From contig NZ_JACJUG010000019.1 in assembly GCF_014174515.1 (NCBI RefSeq), positions 1 to 64,000 of the forward strand: a DNA stretch of 64,000 nucleotides, read 5' to 3'. The position numbers and the translations under genes were made by a program. A model generated the notes under the pieces. That model was not told the origin of the DNA, did not search any database, and worked only from the letters and a program-made list of their open reading frames with translations. Each line of letters begins with the position of its first letter. The stretch's first letter is position 1. This DNA comes from Mitsuaria sp. WAJ17 (GTDB lineage Bacteria; Pseudomonadota; Gammaproteobacteria; Burkholderiales; Burkholderiaceae_C). Shown in pieces: positions 28,177 through 36,838 of this stretch.

Positions 28177-29277
28177 TCAGCGTTCGCGCTGCGTCACGCC
28201 CCACAGCAGCCAGGCGATGGCCGCGAAGGGCCAGACCCAGCCCACCCATTGCGCCAGCCCGTAGAGGTTGATGAATCGCCCTTGTTCCCAGGTCTGCAGG
28301 GTCTGGGCCAGGTAGGGGTCCGTGGGCGCTTCCGTGATCAGGGCGATCAGCACCGTCAGCGCCACCAGGCCCCAGGCCGCATTGGCCCGGCGCGACATCA
28401 GGCAGGCCAGCAGGCTCAACACCAGGCCCGCGCAGAGGCCGGGCCAGGCGGTGGGGCCGATCCAGGCCCACGCATGCTGGGGGCCGAAGTTCAGCGCGGT
28501 GGAGAGCGTCGTGACCAGCGCGCCCGTCAGCGTGGCCCCCAGCACCAGCAGCAGGCGGCGCCATCCCGGCCGCGCCACCGACAGGGCCAGCAGCACCGGC
28601 CCCAGCAGCCCCAGCGCGACCGCGATCGCCTCCTGCCCTGGCGGCAGGGGCAGTTCGACCAGGTTGGCGAAATCGGTGTCCTGCAGGGCCCAGGGCGTGC
28701 CGTCCAAGGCCTGGGCGCTCAGCTCCCGCAGGCGAGGCAGCCACTGGCCCAGGCCCAGGGGCAGAGGCGCAGGGAACAGCAGGCCCACGGGCCACAGCGC
28801 CAGCAGGGCCAGGGCACCGGCACTCTGCGGCACGAACCAGCGCTCGCGCCAGCCATGCCAGCGCGCCAGCCCTCCCAGGCGATGCAGCAGCCAGCCCAGC
28901 ACGCCCCCCGCCACAGCGCCGGCGCTGTTGAGACACCAGTCCGCCAGCGAGGGCACACGCCCGGGCAGGAAGTACTGCAGCGTCTCCATCAAGTAGGGCA
29001 CCGCCGGCAGGCCCAGCAGCACGGCCAGCCAGGCGGCACGCTCCGTGCCGCCGCTGCGCACCACGGCGGCGAACAGCAGCAGGCCGAAGGGCGCATAACC
29101 CAGGGCATTGGCCCAGATGTCGAAGCTCAGCCAGTAGCGGGGCCAGTGCAGCACCAGGACGCCCAGCCCCTGCACCCCAGCCGGCCAGCGCCAGGGCCAG
29201 AAGGGGTACAGGCTCGCGTAGACCACCAGCAGCGCATAGATCAGGGCCAGCCAGCTGGCCGAACTGCGCCGCCCCAT
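28177..29277 (-). CDS. VanZ-family membrane protein
   Basis: A 366-residue integral membrane protein. The N-terminal part has the VanZ pattern of short helices with LYPFWPW, ANALGYAPFG and VPSLADWCLNSAGAVAGGVLGW, and the C-terminal half contributes several further hydrophobic helices. Some VanZ proteins affect glycopeptide tolerance, but most members have unknown roles. It starts 3 bases after the hemJ stop on the same strand. Confidence 0.87.
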   Translation of the reverse strand: MGRRSSASWLALIYALLVVYASLYPFWPWRWPAGVQGLGVLVLHWPRYWLSFDIWANALGYAPFGLLLFAAVVRSGGTERAAWLAVLLGLPAVPYLMETLQYFLPGRVPSLADWCLNSAGAVAGGVLGWLLHRLGGLARWHGWRERWFVPQSAGALALLALWPVGLLFPAPLPLGLGQWLPRLRELSAQALDGTPWALQDTDFANLVELPLPPGQEAIAVALGLLGPVLLALSVARPGWRRLLLVLGATLTGALVTTLSTALNFGPQHAWAWIGPTAWPGLCAGLVLSLLACLMSRRANAAWGLVALTVLIALITEAPTDPYLAQTLQTWEQGRFINLYGLAQWVGWVWPFAAIAWLLWGVTQRER

Positions 29278-29280
29278 GGA

Positions 29281-29709
29281 TCAGAAGGGCTTGACCACAA
29301 CCAGGATCACGATGGCCATGAACAGCAGCACCGAGACCTCGTTGAACACACGGTACCAGCGGTGGCTGCGGCGGTTGGCCAGGGCCTCGAACTGCCGCAG
29401 AAGGCTGCGGCAGACGTGGTGGTAGCCCACGGCGCCAATGACCACGGTCAGCTTGGCATGCATCCAATACTGGCCGGGCCCCCGGCCAATGCCGTAATAC
29501 AGCCACAGCACAAGGCCCAGGGCCAGAGCCGGGATCATCAACAGGCTCATGAAGCGATAGAGCTTGCGCCCCATCAGCAGCAGGCGCTCGCGCTCGGCAT
29601 GGCTGTCCGCCGGCACCGCAGCCAGGTTGACGAAGATGCGCGGCATGTAGAACAGGCCCGCAAACCAGGAGGCCACGAAGACGATGTGGAAGGCTTTGAT
29701 CCAGAGCAT
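29281..29709 (-). CDS. hemJ: Protoporphyrinogen IX oxidase HemJ
   Basis: A 142-residue membrane protein of the UPF0093/HemJ family, which oxidises protoporphyrinogen IX to protoporphyrin IX in heme synthesis. Markers are the first helix LWIKAFHIVFVASWFAGLFYMPRIFVN with its conserved His, then MLIP-type helix 2 and WMHAKLTVV with the second His. Four helices are visible. Another heme gene, hemB, lies 4.5 kb away in the window. Start at 29709 matches the family exactly. Confidence 0.94.
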   Translation of the reverse strand: MLWIKAFHIVFVASWFAGLFYMPRIFVNLAAVPADSHAERERLLLMGRKLYRFMSLLMIPALALGLVLWLYYGIGRGPGQYWMHAKLTVVIGAVGYHHVCRSLLRQFEALANRRSHRWYRVFNEVSVLLFMAIVILVVVKPF

Positions 29710-29771
29710 GCGGGGATTATGGACTGGCGACCCTGACACAGCGCGCTCGGGCCGGGTTCCCGGCGCCGGGC

Positions 29772-29787
29772 GGGGTCAGGTCTTGAC
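29772..29787. repeat. Copy of a dispersed GGGGTCAGGTCTTGAC motif
   Basis: The 16-base sequence GGGGTCAGGTCTTGAC lies 12 bases past the stop of the M9-like peptidase gene. A one-mismatch copy is at 9419-9434, after cca, and its 14-base reverse complement CAAGACCTGACCCC is at 62668-62681, in the last codons of a GGDEF-EAL gene. The three copies all lie at gene ends, which suggests a dispersed repeat. Confidence 0.5.
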
Positions 29788-29798
29788 CTCGCCCCGGC

Positions 29799-30698
29799 TC
29801 AGGTGCGCAGCGTTGCCAGCCAGGCGGCGAAGTCGGCGTCCATGTCTTGCCCCCAGCTGCGCACCAGGGCCTGGTAGCGGGGGAAGTCGCCCGCACGGGT
29901 CAGGACCAGCATCTGGTCGATGCGGGCGCGCTGCCTCTCCATCATGAAGCGCACAGCCAGGTAGCCGCCACCATAGATGCGCTCGGTGCCGCCCTGGGTC
30001 TCGTAACCGGTGTTGAACAGCTCGCTGAGCGGCAGCTGCTGGGCCTGGGCGATCTGCTTCAGACGCGGATGCGCTTCGCCATGCGCCACGTACTCGGCCA
30101 CGCCCTCGGTCCACCAGACCAGGAAGGGCCGCAGCGGCGTGGGCTGGGCACAGTTCTCGGGCGGCGAGTGCGAGTCATGCAGGTTGGCGCAGAAGTCACC
30201 CTGCAGATTGAAGCGCCCGTCCAGGTAGTGGGTGAACTCGTGGGCCAGGTTGTGGACCGCGCCGCTGGCCTGCTGGTAAGCCACGAACTCGGCCTGGTTG
30301 CCGGGCTTGTCTGGCAGGCCTTCGAGGTACATGCCGCCGTTGTCTACGGGCATGTCGAAGTGCTTGCCGGCCCAGCGCTTGAACTCCTGCACATTGCGGT
30401 AGATATTGGCCCGCAAGGCCTCGTTGCCATCGTGCGCCACCGGACGGCCGGCGGTGCCGAAGAGGGCGTGGAAGCGCTGCTCGACGGCCCCCAGATCCTG
30501 GCAGATGCGCGCCTCCTGCTCGCTGTTCAGGGCCTGCGAGCGCAGCACCAGGCTGGAGCCACAGCGGTGCTCGTGGCCCAGCACGCGCTGGACGGCATCC
30601 TCGCTGAGGGCCGGGCGCCCGGAACAGGCCGCCAGTCCCAGAACCAACGGCAGACCGATTCCCAGCAGGCCGGAGCGGCTCCTCGTCTTCATCCCCAT
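29799..30698 (-). CDS. Compact M9 (collagenase)-like zinc metallopeptidase lipoprotein
   Basis: A 299-residue lipoprotein (lipobox LAAC, Cys25). The catalytic region matches bacterial M9 collagenases: DNGGMYLEG (about 119 to 127), HNLAHEFTHYLDGRF with HExxH at 153-157, and WWTEGVAEYVA with the third zinc ligand near Glu198. Known M9 enzymes run to 700 residues or more, with an activator domain and collagen-binding domains; both are absent. Between HExxH and the glutamate is an insert with two cysteines (GDFCANL and PENCAQ). The start at 30698 has AGGAG nine bases upstream; ATGs at 30707 and 30692 are alternatives. It diverges from a 3-hydroxyproline operon, consistent with collagen-type substrates. 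Activity on collagen is inferred. Confidence 0.85.
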   Translation of the reverse strand: MGMKTRSRSGLLGIGLPLVLGLAACSGRPALSEDAVQRVLGHEHRCGSSLVLRSQALNSEQEARICQDLGAVEQRFHALFGTAGRPVAHDGNEALRANIYRNVQEFKRWAGKHFDMPVDNGGMYLEGLPDKPGNQAEFVAYQQASGAVHNLAHEFTHYLDGRFNLQGDFCANLHDSHSPPENCAQPTPLRPFLVWWTEGVAEYVAHGEAHPRLKQIAQAQQLPLSELFNTGYETQGGTERIYGGGYLAVRFMMERQRARIDQMLVLTRAGDFPRYQALVRSWGQDMDADFAAWLATLRT

Positions 30699-30751
30699 GA
30701 TCAGCATCTCCTCTGTTAATATATTTCAAGAATCTCTATGATATTTCTTAA
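30699..30751. promoter_or_regulatory. Divergent promoter region with two ATATTTC repeats 20 bases apart
   Basis: The 53 bases between the collagenase-like and hydroxyproline genes are far richer in A/T than their surroundings. ATATTTC occurs at 30721-30727 and again at 30741-30747, exactly 20 bases apart, or two helical turns, placing both copies on one DNA face. This suggests a dimeric regulator serving both directions. No regulator gene is adjacent. Confidence 0.5.
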
Positions 30752-31834
30752 ATGATGAACCGCGCAAGGCATGAACCCGGAGGGTCGCCCCTTGGGCGCT
30801 GGCAGCCCGCTGCAGACGCCCTGCGCCTGCGCAGCATCGACTGCCATACCGGCGGCGAACCGCTGCGGGTGATCGTCGAGGGCTTTCCGGACCTGCGGGG
30901 GCAGACCATGCTGGCGCGCCGGCGCGACTGCCAGGCGCGCTTCGACGGCCTGCGCCAGGCCCTCATGTGGGAACCGCGCGGCCACGCGGACATGTACGGC
31001 GCAGTGATCACCCCGCCGGAGCGCCAAGACAGCGCCTTTGGAGCACTCTTCCTGCACAACGAGGGCTACAGCACCATGTGCGGCCATGCCATGCCCGCAC
31101 TGGCCAAACTGGCCATCGAGAGCGGGTGGGTAGCAGCCACCGGCCCGCGAACCCGCCTCAGCATCGACGCCCCCTGCGGCCAGATCCGGCTTGAGGCCGA
31201 CTGCGTGCAAGGGGAGGACCAGGCCTGGCGCGTGGGCCGGGTGCGATTCTGGAACGTGCCCTCCTTCGTGCTGGCCGACCGCCAGACCCTGCCCGTGGAG
31301 GGTCTGGGCCTGGTGCACTATGCCCTGGCCTATGGTGGCGCCTTCTATGCGTATGTGGATGCAGCCTCGCTGGGCCTGTCCCTGGCCACCAGCAACCATG
31401 CCCGGCTGATCGAGGTGGGGCGGGCCATCAAGAATGCCATCGCGCGCGCCAGGGACGACATCGTCCATCCCGACAGCCCGGACCTGGGCTTCCTCTACGG
31501 CACCATCTTCACCGGCACAGCCCTGGAGCCGGGGGCGGATTACCGCAATGTCTGCGTCTTCGCCGACGGCGAGCTGGACCGCAGCCCCACCGGAAGCGGC
31601 GTCTCCGGCTTCGCCGCGCTGCTGCATGCGCGTGGCCAACTGCCCAGCGGGCGGCGGCTGGCGATTGAGAGCGTGCTGGGCTCGCGCTTCGAGGTCTGGT
31701 CCGAACGGGAGACCCGCTGCGGCCGCCACCGCGCCATCGTGCCAGGCATCGAGGGCGAGGCCCACGTCACTGGCCGCCACGAGTTCCTTCTCTACCCCGA
31801 CGATCCCCTGGTCAAAGGATTCCTGCTGCGATGA
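30752..31834 (+). CDS. trans-3-hydroxy-L-proline dehydratase (proline racemase fold)
   Basis: A 360-residue cytoplasmic member of the proline-racemase superfamily. The first catalytic site is STMCGHA with Cys110. The second, where racemases and hydroxyproline epimerases have a Cys, reads DRSPTGSGV with Thr280. That Cys/Thr pair is characteristic of trans-3-hydroxy-L-proline dehydratases, which give pyrroline-2-carboxylate. A downstream reductase gene for that product supports the call. The ATG at 30752 is used; the first 24 residues precede the family start and no strong ribosome site is seen. It overlaps the next gene by ATGA. Confidence 0.88.
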   Translation: MMNRARHEPGGSPLGRWQPAADALRLRSIDCHTGGEPLRVIVEGFPDLRGQTMLARRRDCQARFDGLRQALMWEPRGHADMYGAVITPPERQDSAFGALFLHNEGYSTMCGHAMPALAKLAIESGWVAATGPRTRLSIDAPCGQIRLEADCVQGEDQAWRVGRVRFWNVPSFVLADRQTLPVEGLGLVHYALAYGGAFYAYVDAASLGLSLATSNHARLIEVGRAIKNAIARARDDIVHPDSPDLGFLYGTIFTGTALEPGADYRNVCVFADGELDRSPTGSGVSGFAALLHARGQLPSGRRLAIESVLGSRFEVWSERETRCGRHRAIVPGIEGEAHVTGRHEFLLYPDDPLVKGFLLR

Positions 31835-32976
31835 ACGCCCCACTCCAAATCCACCAAGCCCTGCAACCCCTATTTGCCCAGCGCCTGGCACGGCTGCGCT
31901 CGCACATGGCGGAGAGCGGCCTGGACGCCTGGCTGGTCTTCGCCCCCGAACACCTGCGCTACCTGTTCAACTACAGCGGTGAAGCGGCCTGCGGGCTGGT
32001 CAGCGCACGTGGCAGCTGCCTGATCACCGACTACCGCTTCATCGAGCAGGCCGAGGAGGAGTGCCTGCAGCACGAGTGGCGCCAGGGCGTGGCGACCGAG
32101 TTGCTGTGCCGCGACCGACAGCACGAGCGCCTGGGGCAGGTGCTGGGCCGGCTGCTCTCGGACCTTGGCGCCAAGCGCCTGGGCTATGAGGCCAGCCACG
32201 TCAGCGTGGCCCAATGGATGGAGATCGGTGCCGACCTGGCTGGACTGACCCTGCTTCCTGCCAGCGATTTCCTGGTGCAGGCCCGCCGGGTCAAGGACGC
32301 TTGGGAGCAGCAGCAGATGCGTCAGGCCGCGGCCTTGGCCGATGCCGCGCTGGAGGCCCTGCGCCCGGAGATCCGACTCGGCCTGAGCGAGCGGCATCTG
32401 GCCACACGCCTGGAGCAGCTGCTGCAGTCCCTGGGTTCGCAGGGCCTGTCCTTCCCCGTCATCCTGGGCTTCGGACCGCGCTCGGCCTTGCCGCACAGCG
32501 CGCCCTCCGACCGCCCGCTGCAACGAGGCGACCTCATCGTGCTGGACTTCGGCGCCGTGGTGAACGGCTACCGCTCGGACATGACGCGCAGCCATGTGGC
32601 CGGCGCCGCCCAACCCTGGCAGCAGCGCATGCACGACACGGTCAGCGCCGCCCAGCAGGCGGCGTTGGCCCTGCTGAAGCCCGGCGTCAGCGGACGGACG
32701 CTCAACGAGGCGGCCCGCACCGTGCTGGCGTCCAGCGAGTTCGCCGAGCATGCCGGCCCCGGCCTGGGCCATGGCGTAGGCCTGGTCCTGCATGAGCAGC
32801 CCTTCATGAACACGGCCTGCGAGGCCGTGCTGCGGGAGGGCGAGGTCGTCACCATCGAGCCCGGCATCTACATCCGCGGCCAGGGCGGCCTTCGCATCGA
32901 GGACGACGCCTTGCTGCAGGACGGTGGCCATGAGATCCTGAGCCGCGCCCATCGCGACTTCGAACTCGCGCTCTGA
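31831..32976 (+). CDS. M24 family Xaa-Pro-type peptidase
   Basis: A 381-residue creatinase-fold metallopeptidase. The N-terminal domain (about 1 to 135) is followed by the catalytic pita-bread domain with all five metal ligands: Asp in LIVLDFGAV, Asp in YRSDMTRS, His in GLGHGVGLVLHE, Glu in VVTIEPGIYI and Glu in GGLRIEDDALL. Such enzymes remove an N-terminal residue before proline or split Xaa-Pro dipeptides. Overlap with the dehydratase gene (ATGA) and position in a hydroxyproline operon suggest it frees proline or hydroxyproline from peptides. Cytoplasmic: no signal peptide. Confidence 0.92.
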   Translation: MNAPLQIHQALQPLFAQRLARLRSHMAESGLDAWLVFAPEHLRYLFNYSGEAACGLVSARGSCLITDYRFIEQAEEECLQHEWRQGVATELLCRDRQHERLGQVLGRLLSDLGAKRLGYEASHVSVAQWMEIGADLAGLTLLPASDFLVQARRVKDAWEQQQMRQAAALADAALEALRPEIRLGLSERHLATRLEQLLQSLGSQGLSFPVILGFGPRSALPHSAPSDRPLQRGDLIVLDFGAVVNGYRSDMTRSHVAGAAQPWQQRMHDTVSAAQQAALALLKPGVSGRTLNEAARTVLASSEFAEHAGPGLGHGVGLVLHEQPFMNTACEAVLREGEVVTIEPGIYIRGQGGLRIEDDALLQDGGHEILSRAHRDFELAL

Positions 32977-33001
32977 ATCCCCTCCACAGGACGCCTTCCC
33001 C

Positions 33002-33952
33002 ATGCAAGTGATCAGCGCCGAACAGGTCGATGCCGCCCTGAACTTTCCCGATCTCGTCGATGCCCTGTCCGCAGGCTTCGCCGCCCCCTTCGAGATGCCG
33101 GCCCGGCAGATGCTGGAGCTCGCGCCGGAGCAGGGCCATGACTGCCTGGGCCTGCTCCCGGCCTGGACCGAGCGCCTGATCGCCCTGAAGGCCTTCACTT
33201 ACCTGCCCGGCAACGCGGCCCGCGGGACCCCCGTGCTGCATGCCCAGGTGCTGGTCTTCGATCGCCGAGATGGCCGGCCCCTGGCCCAACTGGAGGGTCG
33301 CAGCCTCACGCGCTGGCGCACGGCGGCGGTCTCGGCCCTGGCCTCTCGCCTGCTTTCCCGCCCGGACGCCCGCCGCCTGCTGCTACTGGGCACGGGTGAG
33401 TTGGCCTGCCCCCTGGTCCAGGCACACCTGAGCGTGCGCCCGCTGGAGGAGGTGCTGATCTGGGGCCGCCGCCCGGCGCAGGTGCAGGCACGCATCGAGG
33501 CCCTGCGGGCGCGGGGCTGCAGGGCACGCCTGGCCGCCGCCGAGGACCTCAAGGCGGCCCAGCAGTCCGCGGACATCATCGTGGCGGCCACGGGCTCCGG
33601 CGAGCCCCTGGTGTTCGGCGAGCTCCTGCCACCGGGCTGCCACGTCGATCTGCTGGGCAACCACCGCCCCGACCAGCGCGAATGTGACACCGCACTCGTG
33701 CAGCGGGCGCGCGTCTACGTGGACAGCCGGGCCAACGCGCTGCGCGAGGCCGGCGAGCTGATCATCCCCATGCAACAAGGACATCTTGAAGTGCATCGAA
33801 TCCTGGGTGAGCTGGCGGACCTGTGCCGCATGACCCTGCCCCCGGTGCGTGCGCCGGGATCCATCACCCTGTTCAAATCCGTGGGCACGGCGCTGGCCGA
33901 TCTGCTGTGCGCCCAGTTGGTGCTGAAGCGCCTGGGCATGATCCAGGCCTGA
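33002..33952 (+). CDS. Ornithine cyclodeaminase/mu-crystallin family, probable pyrroline-2-carboxylate reductase
   Basis: A 316-residue NAD(P)-dependent enzyme of the ornithine cyclodeaminase/mu-crystallin family. Residue Lys63 in ALKAFTYLPGN, a RTAAVSALAS block, and the Rossmann glycines LLLLGTGELACPL are visible, with DIIVAATGS and GCHVDLLGNHRP further on. Members next to 3-hydroxyproline dehydratases reduce pyrroline-2-carboxylate to L-proline, which fits here exactly. Alternative activities in the family (ornithine cyclodeaminase, alanine dehydrogenase, ketimine reductase) cannot be excluded. It starts 26 bases after the peptidase gene. Confidence 0.88.
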   Translation: MQVISAEQVDAALNFPDLVDALSAGFAAPFEMPARQMLELAPEQGHDCLGLLPAWTERLIALKAFTYLPGNAARGTPVLHAQVLVFDRRDGRPLAQLEGRSLTRWRTAAVSALASRLLSRPDARRLLLLGTGELACPLVQAHLSVRPLEEVLIWGRRPAQVQARIEALRARGCRARLAAAEDLKAAQQSADIIVAATGSGEPLVFGELLPPGCHVDLLGNHRPDQRECDTALVQRARVYVDSRANALREAGELIIPMQQGHLEVHRILGELADLCRMTLPPVRAPGSITLFKSVGTALADLLCAQLVLKRLGMIQA

Positions 33953-34018
33953 ACCAGGCCCCCTCCGACCAGGAACATGGGCGAAGGACGCGAAACGGGC
34001 CGGCAACAACGATTCGAC

Positions 34019-34046
34019 AAAAAAAACCCCAGCCAATGGGCTGGGG
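34019..34046 (-). terminator. Strong rho-independent terminator of the candidate small RNA
   Basis: An 8-base perfect stem (CCCCAGCC at 34027-34034 with GGCTGGGG at 34039-34046, loop AATG) is followed on the minus strand by eight T. No minus-strand gene lies directly upstream, which is why a small RNA is proposed. Confidence 0.88.
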
Positions 34047-34204
34047 CGGGAAAGCCTTATCGCTGTCATCACGTTAAGGCTCCTGCTCAGGGAGGAAAAG
34101 CAGGGAATGACCACCTTGCGGCTATCATTCGGGAACCAGTTTAACAGAGCCGCCACCGGGCCGTCTCTACGGGTCACTGCGTAGAACTGCACGTTTTTGG
34201 CGGC
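34020..34204 (-). ncRNA. Candidate structured small RNA with tiled hairpins
   Basis: No reading frame is convincing here, but inverted repeats tile with almost no gap. Read on the minus strand they are GAATGA/TCATTC (34105-34130), AGCAGG/CCTGCT (34082-34104), AGCCTTA/TAAGGCT (34053-34081), then a GC-rich terminator stem (34027-34046) running into eight T. Further upstream, CCGT/ACGG (34161-34172) lies inside a GGCGGC/GCCGCC pair (34149-34204). The sharp terminator points to a minus-strand transcript of roughly 150 to 190 bases. No protein gene lies upstream on that strand, and I could not match it to 6S RNA, tmRNA, SRP RNA or RNase P RNA. No clear promoter was found. Confidence 0.55.
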
Positions 34205-34213
34205 CCCACAACC

Positions 34214-35258
<1,045 letters not shown>

Positions 35259-35286
35259 ACGCCATCGCTCGCCCATAGGCCCGCAA

Positions 35287-36381
35287 TTGCGTCTCTTCCT
35301 GCTCAACGGCGAGCAACTCAGCGAGCTCGCCCAACTGCCCCAAGACCTGCCTGCCTCAGGCTATCTGTGGGTGGGCCTGAGCCGCGAGGAATTCAGCCTG
35401 CGCAGCCTGGAGTTGCAGTTGGCCCTGCAGCGCTGGTGCGGCGCGCCGCTGGTGGACCTGCACGTTTCGGACCTGCTCAACGCCCAGCTCCCCTCGCACT
35501 TCGACTACACCTCCTGGTACGACCTGATGATCTTCCGCCGCCTGGCCACCATGCCAGGCACGGAGACGCCTGACGAGGAGGCCCCCGTCTCGGCCGCGGT
35601 CATCGAGCGCTCGCTGCAGGCTATCGACACCAGCCCGGTGGGCTTCGCCGTCTTCGACCGCGTGCTGCTGAGCGTGCATCCCGGCGACTGCCAGGTGCGC
35701 GATTTCTTTGCCAACCGCCTGGGTCAGATGCACGAAGGCCGCGATCTGCGCGGCAGCAACCGCCTGCCCGCCAGCCCGGCCGAGCTGATGCTGCGCATGC
35801 TCAATCACATGGTCGACAGCTACCTGGATCTGCGCCGCCTGTTGACGCGCCAGCTGACCGGCCTGCAGCGCCAGCTCTTCGACCCCCACAGCAACTTTCG
35901 CGAATGGCCGGCCCTGCTGACCGCCCGGGACACGCTCCACAGGCTCGAAGACATCTGCGAGGACCAGCGCAGCGCCGTGCAGGAATGGCTGGACGCCCTC
36001 GCCGAATGGCCGCCGGAAAACGACGCCCGCGCCGAGCGCGAGCGCGAGCTGCTGCGTGTGCGCTCGCGAGACGTACTGGAGCATGTGGAACGGGTGCTGA
36101 GCCATGTGCGGCGCCTGGAGAGCTCGGCGGAGTCCGCCGTGCAGATGCACTTCTCGGCCCTGGGGCACCGCACCAACAACATCATGCGGACGCTGACGGT
36201 GCTCACCGCCATCTTCCTGCCGCTGAACCTGATCACCGGCATCTTCGGCATGAACTTCGATACCCTGCCCCTGATCCACAAGGCCACCGGCTTCTGGATC
36301 GCGGTGGGCGTCATGTGCGGCGTGGGCCTGGGGCTGGGCCTCTTCTTCTGGCGCAAGCGCTACCTCAGCAGCCAGAGCTGA
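35287..36381 (+). CDS. CorA family magnesium/divalent cation transporter
   Basis: A 364-residue inner-membrane channel. A large soluble N-terminal domain and the long stalk helix (to about 300) precede two C-terminal transmembrane helices, with the signature GMN in TGIFGMNFDTL at the pore mouth. The C-terminus FFWRKRYLSS is basic, as expected on the cytoplasmic side. The start is a TTG 28 bases past hemB; the coding match begins immediately after it. It is close enough to hemB to share a transcript. Confidence 0.92.
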   Translation: MRLFLLNGEQLSELAQLPQDLPASGYLWVGLSREEFSLRSLELQLALQRWCGAPLVDLHVSDLLNAQLPSHFDYTSWYDLMIFRRLATMPGTETPDEEAPVSAAVIERSLQAIDTSPVGFAVFDRVLLSVHPGDCQVRDFFANRLGQMHEGRDLRGSNRLPASPAELMLRMLNHMVDSYLDLRRLLTRQLTGLQRQLFDPHSNFREWPALLTARDTLHRLEDICEDQRSAVQEWLDALAEWPPENDARAERERELLRVRSRDVLEHVERVLSHVRRLESSAESAVQMHFSALGHRTNNIMRTLTVLTAIFLPLNLITGIFGMNFDTLPLIHKATGFWIAVGVMCGVGLGLGLFFWRKRYLSSQS

Positions 36382-36394
36382 GGTCGCCGCCGCC

Positions 36395-36838
36395 TCAGCG
36401 CTGGTAGGGGTCGGCGAAGCCCAGGGCCAGCAGGATCTCGGTCTCCCGGGCTTCCATGCACTCGGCCTCGTCGTCTTCTTCGTGATCGTAGCCCTGCGCA
36501 TGCAGGGTGCCGTGCACCAGCATGTGGGCGTAGTGCGCGACCAGGTCCAGGCCCATCTCGCGGGCCTCGCGCTCGACCACCTCGGCGCAGATGACGAGGT
36601 CGGCGCCCACTACGGGCTCGTGGCTGTAGTCGAAGGTCAGCACATTGGTGGCGTAGTCCTTGCCGCGGAATTCCTTGTTGAGCTGGCGGCCTTCCTCGGC
36701 ATCGACGATGCGCACGGCAATCTCGCCCGGCAGCTCCAGCGCCGCGCGGATCCAGCGCTGCACCTTGTGACGCGGCAGCTGCTCGCGGTGGCGGGCGTCG
36801 GCGAACTGCAGGGACAGGCTCAGGTCAGGGCGGCTCAT
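36395..36838 (-). CDS. ybeY: rRNA maturation endonuclease YbeY
   Basis: A 147-residue single-strand RNase needed for 16S rRNA 3-prime processing and 70S quality control. The zinc motif [11 protein letters not shown] has the three histidines, and the family block [15 protein letters not shown] is intact. Its start overlaps the phoH stop (ATGA), the common phoH-ybeY coupling. The next usual gene, corC, is not here; corA ends 13 bases away in convergent orientation. Confidence 0.96.
   Translation of the reverse strand: MSRPDLSLSLQFADARHREQLPRHKVQRWIRAALELPGEIAVRIVDAEEGRQLNKEFRGKDYATNVLTFDYSHEPVVGADLVICAEVVEREAREMGLDLVAHYAHMLVHGTLHAQGYDHEEDDEAECMEARETEILLALGFADPYQR

Noticed and set aside
34020..34204. 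6S RNA, tmRNA, SRP RNA or RNase P RNA
   Set aside because: Some short strings resemble 6S RNA, but the long rod fold and closing stem are absent and several local hairpins tile instead. No CCA-ended or tag-coding part for tmRNA.
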